A DNA stretch of 64,000 nucleotides from Brevibacterium luteolum (GCF_013004595.1 NZ_JABEMC010000001.1:496001-560000), one strand, 5' to 3'. Shown: positions 37,544 through 47,286, numbered from the stretch's first letter. Notes: generated by a model from the sequence alone, not told the origin. A program made the numbers and translations.

Positions 37544-39387
37544 CAGCGCACCTCCTCAGATTCGGATACCGACTTAGACTCAGCCTCAGTAACGGACACG
37601 GGCTCGGGCTCAGCCTCCGCCGCTGCATGGGAGCTGGCTCCCATGAGGTCGCGGTAGTGACGGTTGCGGGCCAGCAGCTCATCATGCGTGCCGGTATCGG
37701 TGATCCGGCCGTCCTCGAGCACCGCCACCCGGTCGGCCAGTGCCGCGGTCGAGGGCCGGTGTGCGATGACGAGCGTGGTCGAATCACCGAGCACCTGCCG
37801 CAGCGCAGTCTGCACCCGATCCTCCGTGTCGACATCGACGGCTGAGAGCGGGTCGTCGAGAACGAGGACGCGCGGCTTGCCGATGACCGCCCGGGCCAGG
37901 GCCAGGCGCTGACGCTGCCCGCCGGACAGGGACAGTCCCTGCTCACCGACCTCGGTGTCGAGACCATCAGGCAGCCGCCGCACGAAGTCGGCAGCGCACG
38001 CGATCTCGAGCGCCTGCCACACTTCGGCGTCGACATCAGACTCGCCAGCCACCGCCTCGGCGTCGGCATGCTTGAGCCCCATGGCGACGTTCTCGCGCAC
38101 GGTCGCAGAGAACAGCACCGGGTCTTCGAAGGCGACTGAGACGATGCGGCGCAGTTCGTTGATCCGGAAGTCGCGCAGGTCCGCGCCGTCGATCGTGATT
38201 GACCCGGCGGTGACGTCCTGCAGGCGCGGCAGCAGCGCGGCCAGCGCAGTCTTGCCGCTACCGGTCGACCCGACGAGCGCGAGCGTCTCACCGGGGGCGA
38301 TGTCAAGGGTGATGTCGGCAAGGATCGGCTCGGCAGCATCGGCGAACTGGTACTGGACGGCCTCGAAGCGGATGTGGCCGGCGTAGTCGTGCGGCTGCGG
38401 GTCCTCACTGATGTCACCGTCGGGGTCGGTGATGTCGAAGGGCAGGTCCATGACCTCCCAGTAGCGGTTGGCAGCGGTGAGCGACATGAGCAGGTCGGCA
38501 AGCAGGTAGCCGCTCATCTCGATCGGCATGCGCAGGAACATCGTCACCGTCATCGCGGCGATGATCTGCCCGACCGTCATCCAGCCGCCGATGACACCCC
38601 AAGTGCCCACAGCCAGGATCGCGGTGAGCGCGAGCACCGGCAGCATGATCGCCGCCCCGAACATCCACGAATCGACATACGCCTTCGTCAGCTCGAAGCC
38701 GCGCAGGCGTTCGGAGAGCACCCGGAACCGGGAGGCCGCCCACGGGGAGCGGCCGAAGGCCTTGAGGATGCGGATGCCCTGGACGGCCTCCTCGACGTCG
38801 GTGGCGATCTCACCCATCGTGTCCTGGGCGCTGCGCGAGGCCAGCCGGTAGCGGCGTTCGAGGGCCGCGATCGCAGTGATCGTCGGGATGGCCGCGCCGA
38901 TCGCGATGAGCCCGAAGTACGGGTGCAGGGAGGCGAGGATCAACCCGCCGCCGATGACGATGAGCGGGCTGGCGACGAGGAACTGCAGGCCGAAGGCGAA
39001 GAACCGCCGCAGCTGGGACAGGTCGTTGACCGCGCGCGAGAGCAGCTGACCGGCCGGCCAGCCGTCGTGGACGCCGACGGCGACATACTGCAGCCGGTCG
39101 TACAGGCGCTCACGCCACAGCACTTCCCACCGGGAGGTGACCGGCGCGATGAGCCGGCGGCGCAGCCACACGGCCACGGCCTCGGCGACGCCGAGGGCGA
39201 GGATGGCCAGCAGCGGACCGAGCATGGCGGTGAAGTCGCCGCGCGCAATCGGGCCGTCGACGATCCAGCCGGTGATGAGCGGCACGAGCAGCGCCAACCC
39301 CATTGAGGCAAGCGTGAGGACGAAGACGAAGAGGTAGGTACCCAGGCGCGCTCGAACGTCGGGCCAGAATCTCCACAGTGAGCGCAT
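37543..39387 (-). CDS. ABC exporter half-transporter, degenerate-site subunit
   Basis: 614 residues: exporter transmembrane domain (about 15-320), then ATP-binding domain with Walker A LVGSTGSGKTALAALL (about 371), Q-loop replaced by AFEDPVLFS (Glu for Gln), canonical signature LSGGQRQRLALAR, Walker B RVLVLDDPLSAVD in which the catalytic Glu is Asp, and H-loop IAHRPST. The tail is acidic and Ser/Glu-rich (SVTEAESKSVSESEEV). The combination D-for-E here plus LSSGQ in the partner means the canonical site is built from the partner's Walker motifs and this subunit's LSGGQ. Minus-strand TAGGCT ends about 8 bases before ATG 39387. First gene of the two-gene operon. Confidence 0.93.
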   Translation of the reverse strand: MRSLWRFWPDVRARLGTYLFVFVLTLASMGLALLVPLITGWIVDGPIARGDFTAMLGPLLAILALGVAEAVAVWLRRRLIAPVTSRWEVLWRERLYDRLQYVAVGVHDGWPAGQLLSRAVNDLSQLRRFFAFGLQFLVASPLIVIGGGLILASLHPYFGLIAIGAAIPTITAIAALERRYRLASRSAQDTMGEIATDVEEAVQGIRILKAFGRSPWAASRFRVLSERLRGFELTKAYVDSWMFGAAIMLPVLALTAILAVGTWGVIGGWMTVGQIIAAMTVTMFLRMPIEMSGYLLADLLMSLTAANRYWEVMDLPFDITDPDGDISEDPQPHDYAGHIRFEAVQYQFADAAEPILADITLDIAPGETLALVGSTGSGKTALAALLPRLQDVTAGSITIDGADLRDFRINELRRIVSVAFEDPVLFSATVRENVAMGLKHADAEAVAGESDVDAEVWQALEIACAADFVRRLPDGLDTEVGEQGLSLSGGQRQRLALARAVIGKPRVLVLDDPLSAVDVDTEDRVQTALRQVLGDSTTLVIAHRPSTAALADRVAVLEDGRITDTGTHDELLARNRHYRDLMGASSHAAAEAEPEPVSVTEAESKSVSESEEVR

Positions 39388-39526
39388 GATTCATCAGCCT
39401 AGTGCAGAATCGGGCGGTTGCATGGCCGGCCAGGCATCTTTCTCTGCCAGCTCAATCCGCTCATCTGCCGAGTTCAGCGACCATGGGCTGCCGCAACCGA
39501 GGTGGGAGTCGGCTACGCTGTCGGGC

Positions 39527-40567
39527 ATGGTCTCCGACGCTGTCACCCGGGTGCGCCTGCACGTTGCGCCGTGCACGCAGATCATCCCGTTCTGGCACAT
39601 CGACACGCCTGGCGGCACGGCGGCTGAGATCCGGCTGCGCGCCGCGCCCGAGGCGGGGGCTGGGTTTTCATCGTGGGTGAGCCTGGCTCGGTGGTCGAGC
39701 GCCGAACCGGGAGTGTCGACGACGCTGCCGGATCAGCATGTGCACGGGCTGCGCACCGACGCCGACACGGTCACCGTCGAGACCACCGAGCTCGGCGGGT
39801 CCGCTCGTGTCGTCGACCTTGAGGTCCGTGCGGTGCCGGTCGCCGAGGTGCCAGTCGCCGAGGCCAACCCGGCTGCCGCCTCGGGTGCGGAGACCATCAC
39901 TGTGCACTGGATCGATGCGCTCACCGGCCCCGCCGCTCCGCCGCGTTCCGAGATCACCGCCTCGGCTCCCGGCGGGCGCGACATCGACCACCGGCTGCCG
40001 GCGATCAGTCAGCACGCCTGCGGAACGCTTGAGGGCTATGCGCAGGCTGACAGCTGGTGCTCGCCGACGGCGCTGACGATGGTGATGGAATGGCTCACCG
40101 GAACACGCGCAGGTGCCGACATTGCTGGCACCGACGTCGCTGATCGGCCGGCGAATGAGGACGCACCAGCCCGGGTGCAGCCGGCGATCCTGGGCGTGTG
40201 GGATACCGAGTTCGCCGGAGCAGGCAACTGGGCATTCAACGTCGCCTGGGCGAATACCTGCGGATTCGACGCCCGGCTCGATGCGCTCGCCTCCTTACGC
40301 GAGGCCGAAGAGCTGCTCGCAGCCGGCGAGGTGCTCATCGCCTCGGTGACGTTCACAACCGAGCAGCTGCCTGAGGCCGGCTACCCGACCAACGGGCACC
40401 TGCTCATCATCTCCGGCGTCACCGCTGAGGGTGACGTCCGCGTCCACGACCCCGGCCGGGCGATCGCCGACGGAGTGCGCACGGTCTACCCGCGGGAGGC
40501 CTTCGAGAAGGCCTGGCTGTCAGCCGAGGGGTCAGGCGGGCTCGTCTACCGCATCCGCAATCGCTGA
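39527..40567 (+). CDS. C39-like cysteine peptidase family protein
   Basis: 346 residues. The N-terminal half (1-150) is beta-rich without known motif (PFWHIDTPGGTAAEIRLRAA). The C-terminal half matches the C39-like papain fold: Cys in ADSWCSPTALTMVMEWL, His in TNGHLLIISGVT, Asp in VRVHDPGRAI; a Gln before the Cys (AISQHACGTLEGYAQ) may supply the oxyanion hole. No signal peptide is seen from this start, so it is cytosolic or exported by another route. TACGCT at 39514-39519 ends 7 bases before ATG 39527, chosen over an in-frame upstream codon at 39386 that would overlap the ABC promoter. Substrate unknown. Confidence 0.85.
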   Translation: MVSDAVTRVRLHVAPCTQIIPFWHIDTPGGTAAEIRLRAAPEAGAGFSSWVSLARWSSAEPGVSTTLPDQHVHGLRTDADTVTVETTELGGSARVVDLEVRAVPVAEVPVAEANPAAASGAETITVHWIDALTGPAAPPRSEITASAPGGRDIDHRLPAISQHACGTLEGYAQADSWCSPTALTMVMEWLTGTRAGADIAGTDVADRPANEDAPARVQPAILGVWDTEFAGAGNWAFNVAWANTCGFDARLDALASLREAEELLAAGEVLIASVTFTTEQLPEAGYPTNGHLLIISGVTAEGDVRVHDPGRAIADGVRTVYPREAFEKAWLSAEGSGGLVYRIRNR

Positions 40568-40625
40568 TCCTCGTTCCGTTGACCTGCGCCCGGCTCGCCC
40601 TCAGCGACGGTGCCATCTGCCGAGT

Positions 40626-41864
40626 TCAGCTGACGCGGCGCAGCCGCACGACGACCTCCGCATGGGCGGTGTGCGGGAACATATCGAGCATCCGTGCCGC
40701 CTCCACCCGGTAGCTCGGCATCTGCTTGAGATCTCTTGCCAGGGTCACGGGGTTGCAGCTGGAGTAGATGACATCGGCGACCCCGGAGTCCTCCAGCCAC
40801 GCGGCCAGCGCCCCGATCCCGCGCCTAGGCGGATTCACCACCACGACATCGGGCAGCTCACCTGCCTGGCCCTGTTCGGCGGCCCAGCCGGCAGCATCGG
40901 CGACATGGAAATCGGCGGTGAGCCCCGCCTCGGCGGCGGCCGCCTGCGCTGAGGCGATCGCCTCCGCTGAGACCTCCACCCCGGTCACCGCGCGCCCGGG
41001 TGCGGCGACGTGGAGGGCGAACCCGCCGACCCCGCAGTACAGATCCCACACCCGCAGACCCGCAGCCTGCTCGCCAGCCGAACCGGCGTCCCGGGACGCC
41101 ACGATCTCATTGACCCACGCGGCGACCTGCTCGTAGAGCTGGCCGGCGACCGCTGTGTTCGTCTGCACGAACGAGCGCGGCAGCACCTGCAGCGTCACCC
41201 GGCCCTGGCGCATCGGCAGGTGCCGATCCCCGGCGATGTGGATCTCCTCGGCACCTTCGAGCACCGCCGAATGCTGCGGGTGGATGTTCGCACTCACCAC
41301 CCGCACCCCGTCGACCGCATCGGTGAGCACGCTCAGATGCTCGCGGATCCGGGGGACCGGCTTGGGCGTGCGCAGCACGAAGCGGACCATGAGCTCACTG
41401 TCGGCAGAGACCGTGACGATGATGTGCTTGAGCTCCCCGCGCCGGCGCGTGACGTCATAGGGGGGAATCTGCGCGCGCCGGATGAGCGCCGGCACGGCAT
41501 CGAGCAGCCGGAGAACCGAAGCGGGATACAGCGGGCAGTCGCGCAGATCGATCCCGGCACCGGTCTCGTCGAGGATGCCGAGGATCGGGTCGTTGACGGT
41601 GCCGGAGACGACCATCTTCGCCTTGTTGCGGAACCCGGCATCCGGGCCGGTGACCGGCGGCAGCCAGCGGATGCCGGCCGCCTCGCCCGAGGCGTCGGCT
41701 GGGGCCGTGCCCGACGTGTCGGCAGGGGCCGTGCCCGAGGCGGTGGTGGCCTCCGTCAGCAGGCGCGCGATCTCATCCTGCGAACGCTGCACCCGGACCG
41801 GAGAGGGCAGCGGCAGGAGGGTGCAGGACCGGCATCGACCGGCATCGTAATGAGCGCATTCCAT
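40626..41864 (-). CDS. rlmC: 23S rRNA (uracil-5-)-methyltransferase, RlmC-like
   Basis: SAM-dependent methylation of a 23S rRNA uridine. 412 residues: an N-terminal Fe-S cluster site [14 protein letters not shown] (three of four Cys) with the fourth in LRDCPLYP, and a C-terminal Rossmann domain with [25 protein letters not shown] and [14 protein letters not shown], whose Cys is the catalytic nucleophile. No TRAM domain, as in RlmC (RumB). An insertion encoding TTASGT, DTSGTA and ASGEA near residues 38-60 comes from GCCTCGGG-type repeats. Start ATG 41864 has TATGAT 7 bases upstream on the minus strand (leaderless), better than the ATG at 41876 inside that box. RlmD or TrmA-type target cannot be excluded. 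Confidence 0.88.
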   Translation of the reverse strand: MECAHYDAGRCRSCTLLPLPSPVRVQRSQDEIARLLTEATTASGTAPADTSGTAPADASGEAAGIRWLPPVTGPDAGFRNKAKMVVSGTVNDPILGILDETGAGIDLRDCPLYPASVLRLLDAVPALIRRAQIPPYDVTRRRGELKHIIVTVSADSELMVRFVLRTPKPVPRIREHLSVLTDAVDGVRVVSANIHPQHSAVLEGAEEIHIAGDRHLPMRQGRVTLQVLPRSFVQTNTAVAGQLYEQVAAWVNEIVASRDAGSAGEQAAGLRVWDLYCGVGGFALHVAAPGRAVTGVEVSAEAIASAQAAAAEAGLTADFHVADAAGWAAEQGQAGELPDVVVVNPPRRGIGALAAWLEDSGVADVIYSSCNPVTLARDLKQMPSYRVEAARMLDMFPHTAHAEVVVRLRRVS

Positions 41865-41911
41865 CGCTGCAATCATAGTCGTCCCACCAGGCGGACGTTA
41901 CCGGCCGGCAT

Positions 41912-41940
41912 TTGACATGCCCATCGCTGACGGGAATGAT
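41912..41940 (+). promoter_or_regulatory. ilvBNC promoter
   Basis: TTGACA at 41912-41917, 17-base spacer, AATGAT at 41935-41940. The start of transcription should fall at about 41947-41948, on the first base of the leader-peptide ATG. This is the only perfect -35 box noted in the window. Confidence 0.75.
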
Positions 41941-41947
41941 GGGGGTC

Positions 41948-41998
41948 ATGAGCAACATTCTCGTCGTCCTCATTATGCAGCGCGCGGTTCACCCGTAA
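41948..41998 (+). CDS. ilvB leader peptide (attenuator), leaderless
   Basis: Encodes [16 protein letters not shown] and stops at TAA 41996-41998. Six consecutive Ile/Leu/Val codons (ILVVLI) make ribosome progress depend on charged branched-chain tRNAs. Its ATG coincides with the predicted transcription start, so it is read as a leaderless mRNA. An intrinsic terminator sits 24 bases downstream and ilvB begins after that. This is the arrangement known for ilvBNC in corynebacteria: plenty of branched-chain amino acids lets the terminator form, starvation stalls the ribosome and permits readthrough. Confidence 0.88.
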   Translation: MSNILVVLIMQRAVHP

Positions 41999-42022
41999 GC
42001 TGTCGCTTGACGACGATCCGCG

Positions 42023-42055
42023 CGCCCCATACCGATCCGGTACGGGGCGTTTTTT
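42023..42055 (+). terminator. Attenuator terminator before ilvB
   Basis: CGCCCCATACCG pairs with CGGTACGGGGCG (12 positions, one A-C mismatch) around a 3-base loop, followed by six T at 42050-42055. This is the only textbook intrinsic terminator (stem plus T-run) seen in the window, and it lies between the leader peptide and ilvB. Confidence 0.88.
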
Positions 42056-42078
42056 ATGACCAGACCAAAGGAGTCTCC

Positions 42079-43956
42079 GTGGGATCTCACGCCCCGGCAC
42101 CGCAACCGGCCCGACAGGCCGTTCCGCAGCCGCCGACGCCGAGCCCGGCGCACCCCGCCCCGGCCAGGCGCAGCGACTATCACGAACCGGAGATGCTCAC
42201 CGGCGCACAAGCAGTCGTGCGCACCCTTGAGCGCCTGGGCGTCGACACGGTCTTCGGGCTTCCCGGCGGCACCATCCTGCCGACCTACGACCCGCTGCTC
42301 GACTCCGAGAAGATCAACCACGTGCTCGTCCGCCACGAGCAGGGCGCAGGGCATGCCGCCGAAGGCTACGCCGCGGCCACCGGGAAGGTCGGCGTGTGCA
42401 TGGCGACGTCCGGGCCCGGAGCGACGAACCTCGTGACCGCGATCGCCGATGCGCACATGGACTCCGTGCCGATCATGGCGATCACCGGCCAGCAGGCCTC
42501 GAACATGCTCGGCACCGACGCCTTCCAGGAAGCTGACATCGTCGGCATGACGATGCCGGTGACCAAGCACAGCTTCCTCGTCACCCGTGCCGAGGACATC
42601 CCGCAGGCGATCGTGTCTGCCTACCTCATCGCCTCCACCGGACGCCCCGGACCGGTCCTTGTCGACATCACCAAGGACGCCCAGGCCAGCACAGCACCCT
42701 ATGTCTGGCCGGAAGAGCCGCAGCTGCCGGGCTACCGCCCGGTGCTCAAGCCGCACGCCAAGCAGATCCGCGAGGCAGGCCGGCTCATCGCAGGCGCCCG
42801 CAGGCCGGTGTTCTACATCGGCGGCGGCGTCATCCGCTCCGGAGCCGAAGAGGAGCTGCTCGCCCTGGCCGAGGCGACGAAGATCCCGGTCGTCACCACC
42901 CTCATGGCGCGTGGGGCCTTCCCCGACACCCATGAGCAGCACCTCGGGATGCCGGGCATGCACGGCACCGTCGCCGCAGTCGCCTCCTTCCAGAAGGCCG
43001 ACCTGCTCATCGCCGTGGGCACCCGGTTCGACGACCGCGTCACCGGCGACCTGGGTTCCTTCGCCCCACGGGCGAAGATCATCCACGCTGACATCGACCC
43101 AGCCGAGATCGGCAAGAACCGGTTCGCCGATGTGCCGATCGTCGGAGACGCCGCCGAGGTGCTGCGCCAGCTGCACAGCGAGCTGCGCGAACAGCAGCCC
43201 GACGTGCTCGAAACCGGGTACGAAGCCTGGTGGAAGGTCCTCAACTCGTGGAAGAGCACTTACCCGCTGGGATACGAGCACAACAGCGAAGGGCTGTGCG
43301 ACCCCGAGTACGTCATCAAGCGGATCTCCGCGCTGACCGGCCCCGAGGGCATCTACTGCGCCGGTGTCGGCCAGCATCAGATGTGGGCCAGCCAGTTCGT
43401 CACCTACGACCGGCCCCGCTCATGGCTCAACTCCGGCGGCCTGGGCACCATGGGCTACGCCGTGCCGGCAGCCATGGGTGCCAAGGTCGGCGAACCCGAC
43501 CGGCAGGTGTGGGCGATCGATGGCGACGGCTGCTTCCAGATGACGAACCAGGAGCTGGCCACCTGCGTCATCAACAAGATCCCGATCAAGGTCGCGATCA
43601 TCAACAACTCCTCACTGGGCATGGTCCGGCAGTGGCAGACGCTGTTCTACGACGGCCGCTACTCCCACTCCGACCTCAACACCGGCCACAACACCGTGCG
43701 CGTGCCCGATTTCGTCAAGCTCGCTGAAGCCTACGGCGCCGTCGGCCTGCGGGTCGAACGCAACGACGACGTCGACGCCGCAATCGAGCAGGCACTCGAG
43801 GTCAACGACAGACCGGTCGTCATCGACTTCACCGTCCCACCCGATGCGATGGTGTGGCCGATGGTCGCCGCCGGTGTCAGCAACGATGAGATCCAGTACG
43901 CCCGCGATCTGCGCCCGGACTTCGGGGCAGAGGAAGAGGAGGAAGGTCAGGCATGA
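42079..43956 (+). CDS. ilvB: Acetolactate synthase large subunit
   Basis: TPP enzyme that makes acetolactate or acetohydroxybutyrate, the committed step to Val/Leu/Ile. 625 residues. A Pro/Ala-rich N-terminal extension (1-34), then [33 protein letters not shown] with the catalytic Glu, FAD/central domain with [13 protein letters not shown], and the TPP motif [37 protein letters not shown] region (GDG..NN). Start GTG 42079 has AAAGGAG five bases upstream and lies just past the attenuator. Overlaps ilvN by four bases (ATGA). Confidence 0.97.
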   Translation: MGSHAPAPQPARQAVPQPPTPSPAHPAPARRSDYHEPEMLTGAQAVVRTLERLGVDTVFGLPGGTILPTYDPLLDSEKINHVLVRHEQGAGHAAEGYAAATGKVGVCMATSGPGATNLVTAIADAHMDSVPIMAITGQQASNMLGTDAFQEADIVGMTMPVTKHSFLVTRAEDIPQAIVSAYLIASTGRPGPVLVDITKDAQASTAPYVWPEEPQLPGYRPVLKPHAKQIREAGRLIAGARRPVFYIGGGVIRSGAEEELLALAEATKIPVVTTLMARGAFPDTHEQHLGMPGMHGTVAAVASFQKADLLIAVGTRFDDRVTGDLGSFAPRAKIIHADIDPAEIGKNRFADVPIVGDAAEVLRQLHSELREQQPDVLETGYEAWWKVLNSWKSTYPLGYEHNSEGLCDPEYVIKRISALTGPEGIYCAGVGQHQMWASQFVTYDRPRSWLNSGGLGTMGYAVPAAMGAKVGEPDRQVWAIDGDGCFQMTNQELATCVINKIPIKVAIINNSSLGMVRQWQTLFYDGRYSHSDLNTGHNTVRVPDFVKLAEAYGAVGLRVERNDDVDAAIEQALEVNDRPVVIDFTVPPDAMVWPMVAAGVSNDEIQYARDLRPDFGAEEEEEGQA

Positions 43957-44462
43957 GCCGTCACACCCTCTCTGTGCTCGTCGAGAACAAGCCGGGCGTC
44001 CTCACCCGCTTCACCGGCCTCATCGCCCGGCGCGGCTTCAACATCCACTCCCTGGCTGTCGGCACCACTGAACGCGAGGAGCTCTCGCGCATCACCGTCG
44101 TCGTCGACGTCGGCAGCGTCGCCCTCGAACAGGTGACCAAGCAGCTGAACAAGCTCGTCAACGTCATCAAAATCGTCGAGCTCGAACCCGAGGCCTCGGT
44201 CAGGCGCGCGCACATGATCTTCAAAGTCCGGGCCGACGCCGCCGCCCGGCCCCAGATCGCCAGTGCCGTCGAGATGTTCCGCGGGCACATCGTCGACGTC
44301 GGTCCCAACACCATCTGTGTCGAAGCCACCGGCGAACGCAGCAAGCTCGACGCGCTGCGCCAGGTGCTCGAACCCTTCGGCATCAAGGAGATCGTGCAAT
44401 CCGGCACGGTCGCCATCGGCCGCGGATCGAAGTCGATGACCGACCGGGCACCGCGCGTGTGA
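43953..44462 (+). CDS. ilvN: Acetolactate synthase small (regulatory) subunit
   Basis: 169 residues. ACT domain at the N-terminus ([32 protein letters not shown]) binds valine for feedback inhibition, and the C-terminal domain (about 85-160) activates the large subunit. ATGA overlap with ilvB ensures coupled synthesis. The 188-base gap to ilvC carries two GCCTCGGG units and a promoter-like TACTAT, so ilvC can probably also be transcribed by itself. Confidence 0.96.
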   Translation: MSRHTLSVLVENKPGVLTRFTGLIARRGFNIHSLAVGTTEREELSRITVVVDVGSVALEQVTKQLNKLVNVIKIVELEPEASVRRAHMIFKVRADAAARPQIASAVEMFRGHIVDVGPNTICVEATGERSKLDALRQVLEPFGIKEIVQSGTVAIGRGSKSMTDRAPRV

Positions 44463-44472
44463 GACCAGGCGC

Positions 44473-44510
44473 CCACCGCCTCGGGAACGGAACCACCGCC
44501 TCGGGCGCGG
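44473..44510. repeat. Two GCCTCGGG units between ilvN and ilvC
   Basis: CCACCGCCTCGGGAACGG at 44473-44490 and CCACCGCCTCGGGCGCGG at 44493-44510, direct orientation, 20-base period, starting 11 bases after the ilvN stop. Confidence 0.75.
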
Positions 44511-44572
44511 AAGCACCACCAGACCAGCTGACAGAATCCGGACACCCACGCATCCGTCTCAGGTTCCGGCAC

Positions 44573-44578
44573 TACTAT
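44573..44578 (+). promoter_or_regulatory. Candidate ilvC -10 box TACTAT
   Basis: TACTAT followed by TGAGACAAG, 73 bases before ATG 44651. C. glutamicum ilvC also has its own promoter, in keeping with this. Confidence 0.4.
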
Positions 44579-44650
44579 TGAGACAAGACCCGGCGGCGGG
44601 CGATCCCGCCGCTGACCAGCACCACCAGACCCCTACACAAGGAGAATCCC

Positions 44651-45679
44651 ATGGCAGAGCGCTTCTACGACGACGATGCTGACCTGTCCGTCATCCAGGG
44701 CAAGAAGGTCGCCGTCATCGGCTTCGGTTCGCAGGGCCACGCCCACGCACTGAGCCTGCGCGACTCCGGCGTCGACGTGCGCATCGGCCTGTCCGAAGGC
44801 TCGAAGAGCCGTGACAAGGCCAGCGCGCAGGGACTCGAAGTCGGCACCCCGGCCGAGGTCGCGAAGTGGGCTGACGTCGTCGTCATCCTCACCCCCGACC
44901 AAGTGCAGGCCGACATCTACAACAGCGAGATCAAGGACCAGCTGAGCCCCGGCGACACGCTCGTCTTCGCCCACGGATTCAACATCCGCTTCGACTACAT
45001 CACCCCGCCTGAGGGTGTCGACGTCATCATGGTCGCCCCGAAGGGCCCAGGCCACGTCGTGCGCCGCGAGTTCGTCGACGGCCGCGGCGTGCCCGTGCTC
45101 GTCGCCGTGGAGAAGGACGAATCCGGCAAGGCCTGGGACACCGTGCTCTCCTACGCCAAGGGCCTCGGCGGCCTGCGCGCGGGTGCGATCAAGACGACGT
45201 TCACCGAGGAGACCGAAACCGATCTGTTCGGTGAGCAGACCGTGCTCTGCGGCGGTGTCTCCCACCTCGTGCAGTACGGCTTCGAGACCCTCACCGAGGC
45301 CGGCTACCAGCCCGAGATCGCCTACTTCGAGGTGCTGCACGAGCTCAAGCTCATCGTCGACCTCATGGTCGAAGGCGGCATCGCCAAGCAGCGCTGGTCG
45401 TGCTCGGACACCGCTGAGTACGGCGACTACGTCTCCGGCCCGCGGGTCATCACCCCGGAGGTCAAGGAGAACATGAAGGCCGTCCTCGCCGACATCCAGT
45501 CCGGTGCCTTCGCCCAGCGCTTCATGGACGACCAGAAGAACGGCGCCAAGGAGTTCAACGAGCTGCGCGCCAAGGAGGAGAAGCACCCGATCGAGTCAAC
45601 CGGCCGGGAGCTGCGCAAGATGTTCGCCTGGCTCAAGGACACCGACGACGACTACACCGAAGGCACCGCCGCCCGCTGA
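44651..45679 (+). CDS. ilvC: Ketol-acid reductoisomerase (class I)
   Basis: NADPH- and Mg-dependent isomeroreduction of acetolactate, second common step. 342 residues, class I length. Rossmann motif [10 protein letters not shown] (24-33), phosphate-binding [26 protein letters not shown], metal ligands in TETDLFGEQ and [24 protein letters not shown], and the C-terminal [21 protein letters not shown] precedes ATG 44651. A long hairpin at 45741-45780 closes the operon. Confidence 0.97.
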   Translation: MAERFYDDDADLSVIQGKKVAVIGFGSQGHAHALSLRDSGVDVRIGLSEGSKSRDKASAQGLEVGTPAEVAKWADVVVILTPDQVQADIYNSEIKDQLSPGDTLVFAHGFNIRFDYITPPEGVDVIMVAPKGPGHVVRREFVDGRGVPVLVAVEKDESGKAWDTVLSYAKGLGGLRAGAIKTTFTEETETDLFGEQTVLCGGVSHLVQYGFETLTEAGYQPEIAYFEVLHELKLIVDLMVEGGIAKQRWSCSDTAEYGDYVSGPRVITPEVKENMKAVLADIQSGAFAQRFMDDQKNGAKEFNELRAKEEKHPIESTGRELRKMFAWLKDTDDDYTEGTAAR

Positions 45680-45740
45680 TCCAGCGGTGCTGTGCGAGCG
45701 GCTGAGGCTGGTGAAGGCCCCTGCCGGTTCCTGAGAGTCG

Positions 45741-45780
45741 ACAGCTGTGGCCCGGTCCGCATGGGCCGGGCCACAGCTGT
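45741..45780. terminator. 18-bp hairpin after ilvC
   Basis: ACAGCTGTGGCCCGGTCC pairs with GGGCCGGGCCACAGCTGT (one G-U) around a GCAT loop, 61 bases after the ilvC stop. No T-run. Confidence 0.7.
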
Positions 45781-45784
45781 GTCG

Positions 45785-45820
45785 CCGCGCCCGAGGTGGA
45801 GGCCGCGCCCGAGGTGGTAG
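45785..45820. repeat. Two inverted-orientation GCCTCGGG-family units
   Basis: CCGCGCCCGAGGTGGAGG and CCGCGCCCGAGGTGGTAG, 18-base period, immediately after the ilvC hairpin. They are the complement-strand form of the element, with GGTGG in place of GGCGG. Confidence 0.65.
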
Positions 45821-45865
45821 CCGATTTTCGGATGCAGGGGTGCCAGGTTCGGCTAGTGTTGTGTC

Positions 45866-47155
45866 GTGACTAACTACCGTTTCGAAACCTTCGAGCCCGT
45901 CGTCGACGACAAGGGTGTGCCCGACGCGCAGACCGCGGCCTACCTGCAGATCGTCACCGCCGGGTTCCATGACCGCAAGCTCACTGACGAGGCACTGGTC
46001 AAGAAGGCCCGCCGCACGATCGCCGACAAGCGGGTGCTCACGGCCGTCTACGCCGACCAGAACCTGCCGTATGCCTATGAGCCGCACACCCCGGTGGCGA
46101 CGTTTGCGCACTTCGAGAAGAAGATGAACGTCGGCGGCGGCCGGCTCATCCCCACCCACCTCATCACCTGGGTGACGGTGCGCCCGACGCATCGCCGGCG
46201 CGGGCTGCTGCGCTCGCTCATGACCGCCAACCTCACCGAAGCGAAGGCCGCCGGCTACCCGTTGGCAGCGCTGACCGTGACCGAGGGCGGCATCTACACC
46301 CGTTTCGGGTTCGGCACCTCGACATGGATGTCGACTGTCGAGATCGACACCTCCCCGGGCTTCAAACTCGCCTGCGAACCCGACCGCCGCGTCGAGATGT
46401 GCCCGGCCTCGGTGCTGACCGAGCTCGCCCCTCAGATCTACGAGCGCTTCATGCAGCGCTCACCCGGTGCCATCGAGCGCCAGCAGGCCTATGTCGACAT
46501 GGCCTCGGGCACCGTCAACCCCGAGACCGGGGAAGAGGACCGCGATGTGCGTGCGGCCCTGCACTACGACGAGGACGGCAACCCCGACGGCTACGTCAGC
46601 TACAAGTTCATGGGCTGGAAGACCGACCCGCCGACCGTCGAGGTCATCGACCTCATCGCCGTCTCCGATGCCGCCTACTCGTCGCTGTGGGCCTTCGTCG
46701 CCGCCATCGACCTCGTCGACCGCGTCATCTACGACGAAGCCGCCCAGACCTCGCCGCTGCCGTGGCTGGTCGACAACCCGCGCCGGGTCAAGATCAAGGA
46801 CCAGCACGACGCCGTATGGCTGCGCGTCCTCGACGTCAAAAAGGCCCTCGAAGCCCGCCCGTGGCCGGTTGCCGGACAGCTGACGATCCGGGTGCGCGAT
46901 GACATGAACCTCGCCGACGGCACGTTCTCCATCACCGCCTCCGATGGATCTGCGACCGTCGAGGCGGTCTCGGCCTCGCATGCTGTCGACCTGGAGCTTG
47001 GCGTCGCCGAACTCGGCTCGATCTACCTCGGCGGTGCCGACCCGGTCATCCTCGCCCGGGCCGGCCGGATCACCGAGCACACCGAGGACGCCGCCGTGCG
47101 GGCCCGGGAGCTCTTCGCCCTCGAACGCGCCCCATACGGACCCAACGGATTCTGA
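45866..47155 (+). CDS. Eis-family GNAT acetyltransferase
   Basis: 429 residues with the three-part Eis layout: an N-terminal GNAT domain (THLITWVTVRPTHRRRGLLR is the acetyl-CoA site; VTEGGIYTRFGFG), a second GNAT-like domain, and a C-terminal SCP2-like domain (TIRVRDDMNLADGTFSIT, LELGVAELGSIYLGGADP). Ends in Phe whose carboxylate acts as base in Eis enzymes. M. tuberculosis Eis acetylates aminoglycosides and protein lysines; the natural substrate here is unknown. TAGTGT at 45854-45859 is 6 bases before GTG 45866 (leaderless). Confidence 0.9.
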   Translation: MTNYRFETFEPVVDDKGVPDAQTAAYLQIVTAGFHDRKLTDEALVKKARRTIADKRVLTAVYADQNLPYAYEPHTPVATFAHFEKKMNVGGGRLIPTHLITWVTVRPTHRRRGLLRSLMTANLTEAKAAGYPLAALTVTEGGIYTRFGFGTSTWMSTVEIDTSPGFKLACEPDRRVEMCPASVLTELAPQIYERFMQRSPGAIERQQAYVDMASGTVNPETGEEDRDVRAALHYDEDGNPDGYVSYKFMGWKTDPPTVEVIDLIAVSDAAYSSLWAFVAAIDLVDRVIYDEAAQTSPLPWLVDNPRRVKIKDQHDAVWLRVLDVKKALEARPWPVAGQLTIRVRDDMNLADGTFSITASDGSATVEAVSASHAVDLELGVAELGSIYLGGADPVILARAGRITEHTEDAAVRARELFALERAPYGPNGF

Positions 47156-47171
47156 CCCGCCCGGCAAGGCA

Positions 47172-47234
47172 GGTGAGAACCGCCTCCGCGCTGGTGACCA
47201 CCGCCTCGGGCCAGGTGAGCCCCGCCTCGGGACC
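47172..47234. repeat. Three 21-bp GCCTCGGG tandem units
   Basis: Units begin GGTGAG or GGTGAC at 47172, 47193 and 47214; the cores are AACCGCCTCCGCGCT, CACCGCCTCGGGCCA and CCCCGCCTCGGGACC. They start 17 bases after the eis-like stop and match the unit embedded in the cysteine desulfurase gene. Confidence 0.75.
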
Positions 47235-47252
47235 GGGAGCCGTTCTTATCAT

Positions 47253-47286
47253 GTGACCCCTTGCGAATGCCCTCGCAAGGGGTCAC
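47253..47286. promoter_or_regulatory. Perfect 14-bp palindrome upstream of serA
   Basis: GTGACCCCTTGCGA (47253-47266) and TCGCAAGGGGTCAC (47273-47286) flank ATGCCC. A TACGAT -10-like hexamer abuts it at 47287-47292. The position over the would-be -35 suits an operator for serA; a terminator for the eis-like gene is the alternative. Confidence 0.65.

Noticed and set aside
41917..42078. Extended N-terminus of IlvB from ATG 41917
   Set aside because: That frame would run through the leader-peptide region and the attenuator terminator; GTG 42079 has a proper ribosome site.
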